Source: Gaoshiqia hydrogeniformans (GTDB taxonomy: Bacteria; Bacteroidota; Bacteroidia; Bacteroidales; Prolixibacteraceae). From it: a stretch of 64,000 nucleotides of DNA. Positions 35,864 through 42,394 of this stretch are shown here, in pieces. The notes beneath the pieces were generated by a model. That model was not told the DNA's origin, ran no database searches, and saw only the letters and a program-made list of their open reading frames with translations. The DNA is taken from assembly GCF_049347105.1 (NCBI RefSeq), contig NZ_CP186334.1:868001-932000 (forward strand), read 5' to 3'. Position 1 is the first letter of the stretch; every line of letters starts with the position of its first letter. The translations under genes were made by a program, and so were the position numbers.

Positions 35864-36730
35864 TAATTGGACAAAGGCTGCACTTGTTTCGGTCAACCTT
35901 TCATAGTCTTTCGAGGTCCGTCGTTGAAATGAAATCCAGGCAAATGTTCTTTCAACAATCCATCTTTTAGGCAGGATTTTGAATTTGTGGGCTTCATTTC
36001 TTTTGACAATTTCGAGGGCCCAACCAAATTTTATCCTGGCTGTCTCTATTAATTCCCCCCGATAACCGCCATCGGCAAATATTTTTACGATCCCTTTTAT
36101 GTATTTATTTTTAAGGATTTTAAATACAAGTTCTGCGGCCTTGCTGTCATGTGGCGTTGCTGAATGGACTACAATGGCCAGTAGTAAGCCAAGGGTATCA
36201 ACAACAATGTGCCTTTTTCTGCCCTTAATCTTTTTGCCGCCATCATACCCAATCTCGTCTTGACAAACATTGACTGTTTTAACGGATTGACTGTCAATTA
36301 TGCCAACAGATGGAACAGGGTTTCTGCCTTTTTGCACCCTGACCTTTTCGACAAGATAATCATGCAATTCCTCCAAAAGCCCGTTTAACTTCCACTTTCT
36401 GAAGTAATAATAAACTGTCTGCCATGGCGCAAAGTCGTTGGGGAGCATCCGCCATTGGCAACCGGATTTGGTTATGTACAAAATTGCATTCACAATTGAT
36501 CGTAAACTATGTTTTCTTTTTCGCTCTTGTTCAAACAAATCTTTTATAACTTGCCACTGGTTATCGGTTAAATCACTTGGGTAAATTTTCATCGTACACT
36601 AATTTGTCGTTATTTTAGTGCAAAGAAAATCTAACCTGATATAGTTAGCTGATAACCAATTTTTTAATTATAAACACCTTGGTGTTAATTGCGCTATAAT
36701 ATTTTTTAAATTTAAAATCAAAACAGTCTC
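35810..36730 (-). mobile_element. IS5-family insertion sequence, 921 bp, with TTA target duplication
   Basis: Perfect 13-bp terminal inverted repeats, GAGACTGTTTTGA at 35810-35822 and TCAAAACAGTCTC at 36718-36730. TTA lies directly on each side (35807-35809 and 36731-36733), fitting a TNA duplication known for IS5-group elements. Removing the element and one TTA restores the channel frame to a natural stop. One transposase gene, read leftward. Confidence 0.9.
35831..36592 (-). CDS. IS5-family transposase
   Basis: A 253-residue DDE transposase in a single frame. The N-terminal DUF4096-like region has LTDNQWQVIKDLF and GCQWRMLPNDFAPWQTVYYY. Catalytic residues are in GIIDSQSVKT (Asp), KIFADGGYRGE (Asp) and WIVERTFAWISFQRR (Glu). 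KGRKRHIVVDTLGLLLAI is the conserved middle block. Full length with intact ends, so it may be a recent, active copy. Confidence 0.93.
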   Translation of the reverse strand: MKIYPSDLTDNQWQVIKDLFEQERKRKHSLRSIVNAILYITKSGCQWRMLPNDFAPWQTVYYYFRKWKLNGLLEELHDYLVEKVRVQKGRNPVPSVGIIDSQSVKTVNVCQDEIGYDGGKKIKGRKRHIVVDTLGLLLAIVVHSATPHDSKAAELVFKILKNKYIKGIVKIFADGGYRGELIETARIKFGWALEIVKRNEAHKFKILPKRWIVERTFAWISFQRRTSKDYERLTETSAAFVQLSMIRLMLNKF

Positions 36731-36759
36731 TTAAATAATAAACTAAAATAAAAACGACT

Positions 36760-37827
36760 ATGGACTTTAGTGATCAAATTGCTCATTTAGCTGACCGCGT
36801 TGAAAAACTTAAACCGCAACTATTAACCGAAGAAGCGACAAAGAATGCTCTGATTATGCCATTTATTCAAGCATTAGGATACGATGTATTTAACCCGATG
36901 GAAGTTGTTCCTGAGTTTACTGCTGATGTTGGCACAAAAAAAGGAGAAAAGGTTGACTATGCGATTCTACTTAACAACAAAGTAACTATTCTTATTGAAT
37001 GTAAAGGTGTTAATGACTCTTTAGTTAATCACGATACGCAATTAATCAGGTATTTTCATGCCTGTGATGCAAAATTCGCCATTTTAACAAATGGGCAGAT
37101 TTTTAAATTCTATACCGATCTTGAAGACCACAATAAACTCGACAGCAAACCATTCTTTGAAATTGACCTGCTCAATATTAAAGAACAACAGGTTGTAGAA
37201 TTAAAAAAGTTCCACAAAGCTTATTTCGACATTGACAAGATCGTTGGAACAGCAAGTGAATTAAAATATTCGAATGAGATAAAGAATATTCTGAATAACG
37301 AAATCGAAGATCCTTCAGAGCCATTTATCCGGTTCTTTCTCACCCAAGTTTATCAAGGCAGGGCAACAGCTAATGTTATTGAACAATTTAAATCGATCGT
37401 AAAGAAGTCATTGGCACAATGGCTAAGCGACCGGGTCAGTAACCGATTAAAGTCAGCATTGGAAAAAGAAAATGAGAGCGACAAAATAGCCTCTGAAGCA
37501 GTAGAGGATAATGATGACAATGACGAACTCAAGAGAAATATCGAGACAACTGAAGAAGAATTGGAAGGCTTTTATATCATCAGGGCTATTTTACGTCAAA
37601 AAGTGGATGGAACCAGGATTATCCATAGAGATACACAAACTTACTTCGGAGTATTGTTGGACGATAATAACCGCAAACCTATTTGCAGATTATATTTCAA
37701 TGGTTCAAAAAAACGAATTGAACTTTTTGATGAAGCAAAAAAAGGAACTAAATACGACCTTACAAATCTGAATGATATTTATAACCATTCGGAGCATCTT
37801 TTAAAAACAATTGGTTTTTATGAATAA
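36760..37827 (+). CDS. HsdR N-terminal-domain (PD-(D/E)XK) protein
   Basis: A 355-residue protein. The first ~160 residues match the N-terminal nuclease domain of type I restriction subunit R: TEEATKNALIMPFIQALGY, DVFNPMEVVPEF, then the PD-(D/E)XK core VDYAILLNNKVTILIECKG with Asp and Glu-x-Lys, and an FAILTNG block. There is no helicase domain. A charged middle (residues ~225-265) leads to a C-terminal region with restriction-endonuclease-like strands (FGVLLDDNNRKPICRLYF). Such solitary proteins are often called restriction endonucleases without proof. Before the IS5 insertion it lay 8 bases after the ion-channel stop. Confidence 0.75.
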   Translation: MDFSDQIAHLADRVEKLKPQLLTEEATKNALIMPFIQALGYDVFNPMEVVPEFTADVGTKKGEKVDYAILLNNKVTILIECKGVNDSLVNHDTQLIRYFHACDAKFAILTNGQIFKFYTDLEDHNKLDSKPFFEIDLLNIKEQQVVELKKFHKAYFDIDKIVGTASELKYSNEIKNILNNEIEDPSEPFIRFFLTQVYQGRATANVIEQFKSIVKKSLAQWLSDRVSNRLKSALEKENESDKIASEAVEDNDDNDELKRNIETTEEELEGFYIIRAILRQKVDGTRIIHRDTQTYFGVLLDDNNRKPICRLYFNGSKKRIELFDEAKKGTKYDLTNLNDIYNHSEHLLKTIGFYE

Positions 37828-37871
37828 TACGAATCACGAGTTAATCGTTAAAAAAAAAAGGATCTTTTATT

Positions 37872-37957
37872 GAACGCCCTTCGGGGTTCTGTTTCGTGCA
37901 TCGCTGTTAACCACGGGTGTAACCCGTGGTTATTCATGTTTAATCCTTTCAGGATTA
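37872..37957. repeat. Cluster of three REP-like palindromes
   Basis: Three palindromes follow one another: GAACGCCCTTCGGGGTTC (37872-37889, one bulge), TAACCACGGG-tgtaa-CCCGTGGTTA (37908-37932, perfect 10-bp stem) and TAATCCT-ttc-AGGATTA (37941-37957, perfect 7-bp stem). Clusters with this kind of sequence are, from memory, repeated between genes in many Bacteroidota and recall REP/BIME units. They may also end transcription of the HsdR-like gene. A decayed REP-type transposase lies 6 kb to the left. Confidence 0.6.
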
Positions 37958-38059
37958 TCTTGTCATAATTAGCCTGACAGATAGCTTATTATACAGATTT
38001 ATTAATTCCAAACAGATTACTCTTGACTATAAAATTCACGGGGAACCCAGGACCTCAAA

Positions 38060-38169
38060 AAAACACGTTAGATTTTAGGAAAAACCACGTTAGGTTTTGA
38101 GCGAAACCACGTGTGATTCGAATCAAAACCACGTGTGGTTTTTTTGAGAACCACAGCAGGTTTTATTTT
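38060..38169. repeat. Five tandem imperfect 22-bp repeats
   Basis: The core CACGT (CACAG in the last unit) starts at 38064, 38086, 38108, 38130 and 38152, an exact 22-base step each time. The units share AAACCACGT then about three variable bases and GnTTTT; the first unit has AAAACACGT and the last GAACCACAG. The fourth unit contains the palindrome AAAACCAC-gt-GTGGTTTT. The array lies between two convergent genes and its last unit reaches the 3' end of the HU-like gene. There are no spacers, so it is not a CRISPR array. Confidence 0.75.
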
Positions 38170-38555
38170 TCTTTCACTTTGCTAAAACCTGCTGCTTTCA
38201 GGGTTTCGAGAATGCGCTTACCGGGACGGTAGTTCACACTTGCTTTTCTAATTGTTTCGGCATCTACATCTTTTTCCTTCTCTTCGCCTTTACTGCTAAT
38301 GGCCGGGTAAAGACTCCCCAGTTTTTCGAGACGTATAATCCGGCTTTGGGCCAGTTTGTCCTGGATGACGTTCTCCAGGGCAACGATCACTCCGCGAATG
38401 TCGGCTTCCGACAGCGCACTAAACTTTTCGATTTCTTTTACCAGTTCGTCAACCGTAACTTCTTTACCGTAAACAATCTGGGCATAGAACTTTTTTTCGC
38501 CACCCCCAACAACGCCGGGTTGGCCTTTTTCAATTACTTTATAATCTATTGCCAT
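38163..38555 (-). CDS. HU-like DNA-binding protein (Bacteroidetes HU-related type)
   Basis: A 130-residue protein longer than classical HU (~90). It starts MAIDYKVIEKGQPG, then VTVDELVKEIEKFSALSEAD and IRGVIVALENVIQDKLAQSR (helical dimer part), RLEKLGSLYPAISS (beta-arm base) and a variable, lysine-rich C-terminal segment ending FSKVKEK. This matches the HU-related family of histone-like proteins common in Bacteroidota, which bend or wrap DNA. Its last bases form a 12-bp perfect stem (CAGCAGGTTTTA at 38154-38165 with TAAAACCTGCTG at 38183-38194) that joins the gene end to the adjacent 22-bp repeats. Confidence 0.88.
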   Translation of the reverse strand: MAIDYKVIEKGQPGVVGGGEKKFYAQIVYGKEVTVDELVKEIEKFSALSEADIRGVIVALENVIQDKLAQSRIIRLEKLGSLYPAISSKGEEKEKDVDAETIRKASVNYRPGKRILETLKAAGFSKVKEK

Positions 38556-38984
38556 TTCAGTTTAATTTAGATTGTTGGAACATGTATACATAAAACAGGG
38601 CCCTGGCCCCCGTGAATCCGGTAAAAAGCCGCCACCGTACCGACCGGCAGCAACACCATCACCTTACACATGCATTCCTGTTAAACATTCATCCCGGATG
38701 CCCCGTCCTACCCGGCAGAGCATCAAGAAACCGGAAAGAAAACCATCCGATGGGATTTGAAAACCTGTTTCAACAAAACAAGCTTATTGTTTCGCAGATC
38801 AAATAAACAAAAAACGATTATAAAAGAAGATGTTGTTAAATATCCGACAATTTATTAACCAATACTTGATTTTTAATTCACCACAACAGGGGTTTCGTTC
38901 GTTGGTAAAAAACATTTGTTCATCACCGGTTTTGATACATTCGGCTTAAAACCAAATCGTACAAAAACAGTGAAATTGTTAATA
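38556..38984. other. Intergenic stretch, no gene recognised
   Basis: About 430 bases upstream of the HU-like gene. A 62-codon frame at 38572-38760 is proline- and charge-rich with no motif and is probably chance. I see no RNA gene, terminator or TAnnTTTG box of good quality here. Confidence 0.4.
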
Positions 38985-39117
38985 AAAAGGCTGCCGGAAA
39001 AACGATCCGATAAGTCATCCCGAACTTGTTTCGGGATGACTTATCTTTACGATACAGACCCCGAAACAAGTTCGGGGTGACTCTGTTAGATGGTAGTATG
39101 TTTTTCCGGCAGCCTTT
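38985..39117. repeat. Nested palindrome: 17-bp inverted repeat enclosing two opposed REP-like units
   Basis: Outer arms AAAGGCTGCCGGAAAAA (38985-39001) and TTTTTCCGGCAGCCTTT (39101-39117) pair perfectly. Inside are two hairpins: ATAAGTCATCCCGAA-cttgt-TTCGGGATGACTTAT (39010-39044, 15-bp stem) and ACCCCGAA-acaag-TTCGGGGT (39058-39078, 8-bp stem). The second is an inverted copy of the core of the first, loops included. The whole lies just beyond the cydX-like gene and may act as its terminator. It looks like a transcription terminator or MITE into which a BIME-like pair was inserted. Confidence 0.7.
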
Positions 39118-39142
39118 ATGGATTCAGTAAAAAAACGAATAC

Positions 39143-39262
39143 TTATTCTTCAATCTTTTCAAATACCTGGTTGTATTTTCTGATCACCAGTTTCACGAGG
39201 AACCAGGATAAGACGATCAGGGCCGGCCAGGTCAGAAAAAGTAAAATGGAACTCCAGTACAT
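39143..39262 (-). CDS. CydX-like small subunit of cytochrome bd oxidase (39 aa)
   Basis: A 39-residue peptide, MYWSSILLFLTWPALIVLSW then FLVKLVIRKYNQVFEKIEE. It has one transmembrane helix (residues ~4-26), a tryptophan-rich start and a charged C-terminal tail, like the single-helix accessory subunits CydX/CydS that stabilise the haems of bd oxidases. It begins 18 bases after the cydB stop, on the same strand, so it is very probably in the operon. Sequence identity to known CydX is not evident; the assignment rests on size, topology and position. Confidence 0.7.
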   Translation of the reverse strand: MYWSSILLFLTWPALIVLSWFLVKLVIRKYNQVFEKIEE

Positions 39263-39280
39263 ATGCTAAGTGGTTTAATG

Positions 39281-40411
39281 TTAATAGGAATGTGATTCTT
39301 CGCTGATTTCTTTCGCATCAATCTTCTTGCTGTTCATGGCCCGCCAGAACCACCAGATGTAGGCTGCCACGAAGGGCACAAAAAGCGAAACGTAACTCAT
39401 CACTGTCAGGGTAAAATGGCTCGACGAGGCCGTTTCGATGGTCAGCGACGATTGCAGATCGTACAGCGAAGGGTAAAAAGCCGTTTGATTGAAGCCGGCC
39501 ATCAGGAACAACATCCAAACCGCCAGCACTGTACCGCCGCCTGCAAACCAGATACCTTTTGAACCGTTTTTGAAAACGGCATCAACCATTCCCCACAAAA
39601 CACCCGCTACGCCAACCAGCAGGATAAGGGCAACCAGCGGCATTTGCAACAGGTTGTGCAGGTACTTGAATTTCTCCGTAAACACCTCGCCGGTAGCCGC
39701 ATGGTAGGCATACCCCTCCTTTAACAACAACCAGATCAGGAAATACAGGAAAAAGACCAAAAACGGGAGTCCATTGTAAAGCACCTGCTTTTTAGCCCGC
39801 GCATAAATCTGATCATCATCTACCGAGTTGATGAAATAAAGGGCGCCCAACACCCGCGCCAGGAAAAAAACCGACAGGCCCAGGGCTACGTTGTGGAAGG
39901 TGAGCACCGCTTCGAGCCCGCGGTAAGGAGTTTGCCAGAGCACATTGTTCATGTCGTTGAGGCTGAACATGGCGCCGTTGAAAAAAGTACCCACAGCTGT
40001 TCCAACCAGGATGGTCCCGAAAGCGCCGTTCAGGATCAGGAAGATTTCATAGGTTTTGGCGCCCAGCAGGTTGTCGGGCTTTTTGCGGTACTCGTACGAA
40101 ACCGCCTGGATGACAAAGAAAAACAGGATGGCCATCCAAACCCAGTAAGCGCCCCCGAACGAAGTGGCGTAAAACAGGGGGAAGGAGGCAAAAAAAGCAC
40201 CTCCGAATGTCACCAGGGTGGTAAAGGTAAATTCCCATTTCCGCCCCAGCGTATTCACTAAAAGCGTCCGTTCGTTTTCATTTTTTCCGATGGTGTAAAT
40301 CAGTGTTTGCCCTCCCTGTACAAAGGTCAGGAAAACAAACAGGGCCCCCAGCAACGACACGATGATCCACCAGTATTGTTGTAATGCCAGATGTGATAAA
40401 TTTTCAAACAT
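39281..40411 (-). CDS. cydB: Cytochrome bd ubiquinol oxidase subunit II
   Basis: A 376-residue membrane protein with about eight to nine helices, pairing with CydA. It begins with a short lead and the first helix (LQQYWWIIVSLLGALFVFLTF), then the conserved VQGGQTLIYTIGKNENERTLL, WEFTFTTLVTFGGAFFASFP and ending in a charged tail. It overlaps cydA by 8 bases. The enzyme oxidises quinol and reduces oxygen with high affinity, without pumping protons. Confidence 0.93.
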   Translation of the reverse strand: MFENLSHLALQQYWWIIVSLLGALFVFLTFVQGGQTLIYTIGKNENERTLLVNTLGRKWEFTFTTLVTFGGAFFASFPLFYATSFGGAYWVWMAILFFFVIQAVSYEYRKKPDNLLGAKTYEIFLILNGAFGTILVGTAVGTFFNGAMFSLNDMNNVLWQTPYRGLEAVLTFHNVALGLSVFFLARVLGALYFINSVDDDQIYARAKKQVLYNGLPFLVFFLYFLIWLLLKEGYAYHAATGEVFTEKFKYLHNLLQMPLVALILLVGVAGVLWGMVDAVFKNGSKGIWFAGGGTVLAVWMLFLMAGFNQTAFYPSLYDLQSSLTIETASSSHFTLTVMSYVSLFVPFVAAYIWWFWRAMNSKKIDAKEISEESHSY

Positions 40412-41984
40412 TATTTGTTCCTCCTTCAGTGATTTTTGGTCCGATTTTAATTTGACGAAGCATGATCTTAATTTCAGCGATCAGCAAAATGGTAAAGATG
40501 GCGGCAAACAACCAGAAGGTCACCTGCACGGCGCTGACGCTGATTTGGGTAACGGCTGCCACGGTGGGCATCAGGTCCTGAATCACCCAGGGCTGACGGC
40601 CCGCTTCGGCCACAATCCAGCCGGCCTGCGAGGCAATGTAAGCCAGCGGGATCGTCCAGATGGCCAGGCGTAAAAAGCCTCGCCGCCGGTCTAAAGTGCC
40701 CTTCACCACATAAAGCAACGATAAGGCGAAGAAAAGGATAAAATAAAACCCCAGCCCCACCATGATGTGGAAACTGTAGAACGAAAGCGCCACATTGGGG
40801 ATCAGCATGTTGGGGTCGGTAATGTAACCGTAACCAAAGTATTTAAAATAGTTTTCCTGAAAATCCTCGTCCATAAATTCGGCCTTCAGCCGTTGGGCCT
40901 GCTCTTCGTCGCCGGCTTTTTTGGCTTCTTTAAATTCCTTTAGCTTAAGGATGGCCGTTTTACCGCGCTCTATTTTTTCTCCGGCCGGCATGATCCCTTG
41001 CTTTTCATTTCCGTCAATCAGGTCGTTCACCCCCGGAACAAAAGCATTCCAGTCCATGTAGGCCATATACGAAAGGATATTCGGTATCTCCACCTTAAAG
41101 TTGAAGTCCATCAGGTTTTCGTTGGAAGGGTCGGTATCGGTGGTCGACATAAAACCGAGGGCAATGAGCCCGGCCCCCTCGCTCCCGTTGTAGAGGCCCT
41201 CGAAAGCGGCAAACTTCATCGGTTGGTTTTGAGCAATATGCCTGGCCGAACTGTCGCCGGTAAAAGCCAGGTAAACCGACGACACCAAACCAAATACCGC
41301 GGCAATGGCAATACTCTTCCGGGCAAACACCAGTTCGCGCTTTTTAAGTAAAAACCAGGCCGAGATGCCAATCACGAAAATAGCCGCCAGTACAAAACCG
41401 GAGGACGTAGTATGCAAAAACTTGTCGACAGCCACGGGCGAAAACAAGACCTCCCAGAAATTAACCATTTCGTTTCGGGCTGTTTCGGGGTTAAACTGCA
41501 TGCCAACCGGGCTTTGCATCCAGGCATTGGCCACCAGGATCCAAAGGGCCGACAGGTTGGCGCCAATGGCCGTGAGCCAGGTCGCTGCCAAATGCACCTT
41601 TTTGCTTACCTTGTTCCATCCAAAAAACATGATGGCAATAAAGGTCGATTCCATAAAAAAGGCCAAAATACCCTCGATGGCCAGCGGCGCACCAAAAATA
41701 TCGCCCACAAACCAGGAATAATTCGACCAGTTGGTGCCAAACTCAAATTCGAGGATAATTCCGGTAGCCACCCCGATCGCGAAATTAATGCCGAAGAGGG
41801 TCATCCAGAACTTGGTAATCTTTTTCCATTCCGGGTCTCCTGTTTTTACATACAGGGTTTCCATCATCGCAATGATGACGGTAATGCCCAGGGTAAGCGG
41901 CACAAAAACCCAGTGATACATGGCGGTAAGGGCAAACTGCGCCCTCGACCAGTTAACTAAGGATAAGTCGATTGCTTCTAACAT
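40404..41984 (-). CDS. cydA: Cytochrome bd ubiquinol oxidase subunit I
   Basis: A 526-residue haem-bearing subunit. Visible are the haem b595 region (QFALTAMYHWVFVPLTLG), GTNWSNYSWFVGDIFGAPLA, the GRQPWVIQDLMPT motif and a long hydrophilic Q-loop between the sixth and seventh helices (roughly residues 300-400), which makes it the long-Q-loop type known from E. coli. It is preceded by a DUF4492 gene and followed by cydB and a CydX-like gene. Confidence 0.95.
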   Translation of the reverse strand: MLEAIDLSLVNWSRAQFALTAMYHWVFVPLTLGITVIIAMMETLYVKTGDPEWKKITKFWMTLFGINFAIGVATGIILEFEFGTNWSNYSWFVGDIFGAPLAIEGILAFFMESTFIAIMFFGWNKVSKKVHLAATWLTAIGANLSALWILVANAWMQSPVGMQFNPETARNEMVNFWEVLFSPVAVDKFLHTTSSGFVLAAIFVIGISAWFLLKKRELVFARKSIAIAAVFGLVSSVYLAFTGDSSARHIAQNQPMKFAAFEGLYNGSEGAGLIALGFMSTTDTDPSNENLMDFNFKVEIPNILSYMAYMDWNAFVPGVNDLIDGNEKQGIMPAGEKIERGKTAILKLKEFKEAKKAGDEEQAQRLKAEFMDEDFQENYFKYFGYGYITDPNMLIPNVALSFYSFHIMVGLGFYFILFFALSLLYVVKGTLDRRRGFLRLAIWTIPLAYIASQAGWIVAEAGRQPWVIQDLMPTVAAVTQISVSAVQVTFWLFAAIFTILLIAEIKIMLRQIKIGPKITEGGTNNV

Positions 41985-41991
41985 GTGTTTT

Positions 41992-42213
41992 TTATTTTGT
42001 ATTTGTCAAGTTGTCCAATACGTGCTCGCTGCGCTGTTCGTCGGTATCAAAATTGGTTTTCAGGAAATTAGGAAAGAAAAACAACTTCAGGATCACAAAC
42101 ATAATGAACAGCTTGATCAGGATCACCAGCCACACCTGCTTCCCCCAACCGCTCATATTCCTGAACCCGTCCAGATAAAAATGCCCGACCCGCCGGAAAA
42201 TATTTTGTTTCAT
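41992..42213 (-). CDS. DUF4492-domain small membrane protein of the cyd operon
   Basis: A 73-residue protein: MKQNIFRRVGHFYLDGFRNM, WGKQVWLVILIKLFIMFVIL and KLFFFPNFLKTNFDTDE. One transmembrane helix (residues ~25-48) and the FYxxGF/LFFFPNFL pattern fit DUF4492, a family I know from just upstream of cydAB in Bacteroidota. Its function is not established; assembly or stability of the bd oxidase is a fair guess. It ends 7 bases before cydA and is the first gene of the operon. Confidence 0.8.
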   Translation of the reverse strand: MKQNIFRRVGHFYLDGFRNMSGWGKQVWLVILIKLFIMFVILKLFFFPNFLKTNFDTDEQRSEHVLDNLTNTK

Positions 42214-42260
42214 ATCTGTCGTTTATAGATCATGATTAATGAGAAGAAAAACAATCCTGG

Positions 42261-42285
42261 CAACATATTGTTGAATATCTTTCAA
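42261..42285. promoter_or_regulatory. Two adjoining inverted repeats between the cyd and cco operons
   Basis: CAACA-tat-TGTTG (42261-42273) runs into TTGAA-tatct-TTCAA (42271-42285). Both lie midway in the ~180-base divergent gap between the bd and cbb3 oxidase operons. The second resembles an FNR/CRP-type palindrome (TTGA...TCAA) but with 7 rather than 6 bases between half sites. A shared oxygen-responsive operator is possible. Confidence 0.35.
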
Positions 42286-42394
42286 TTTTAGGATGACTGT
42301 AAGATAGACAAAACGAAGCGGAAAATAAACCGGATTCTTCATCATTTTTCACAACCTTTGAAATGATCAACTGTTAAAGGTGAAAAAAAAAATC

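Noticed and set aside
36760..37827. Complete type I restriction-modification system
   Set aside because: Only an HsdR N-terminal-like domain is present; there is no helicase part, hsdM or hsdS in the window.
38060..38169. Possible CRISPR array
   Set aside because: The units are directly contiguous with no spacers and no cas gene is present.
38572..38760. 62-codon frame upstream of the HU-like gene
   Set aside because: Proline- and basic-rich without family resemblance; overlaps the expected promoter region of the HU-like gene.
41412..41960. 182-codon plus-strand frame
   Set aside because: Antisense shadow of cydA, without recognisable domains.
42271..42285. Canonical FNR site
   Set aside because: The TTGA/TCAA half sites are 7 bases apart instead of 6, so I list it only as an unassigned inverted repeat.
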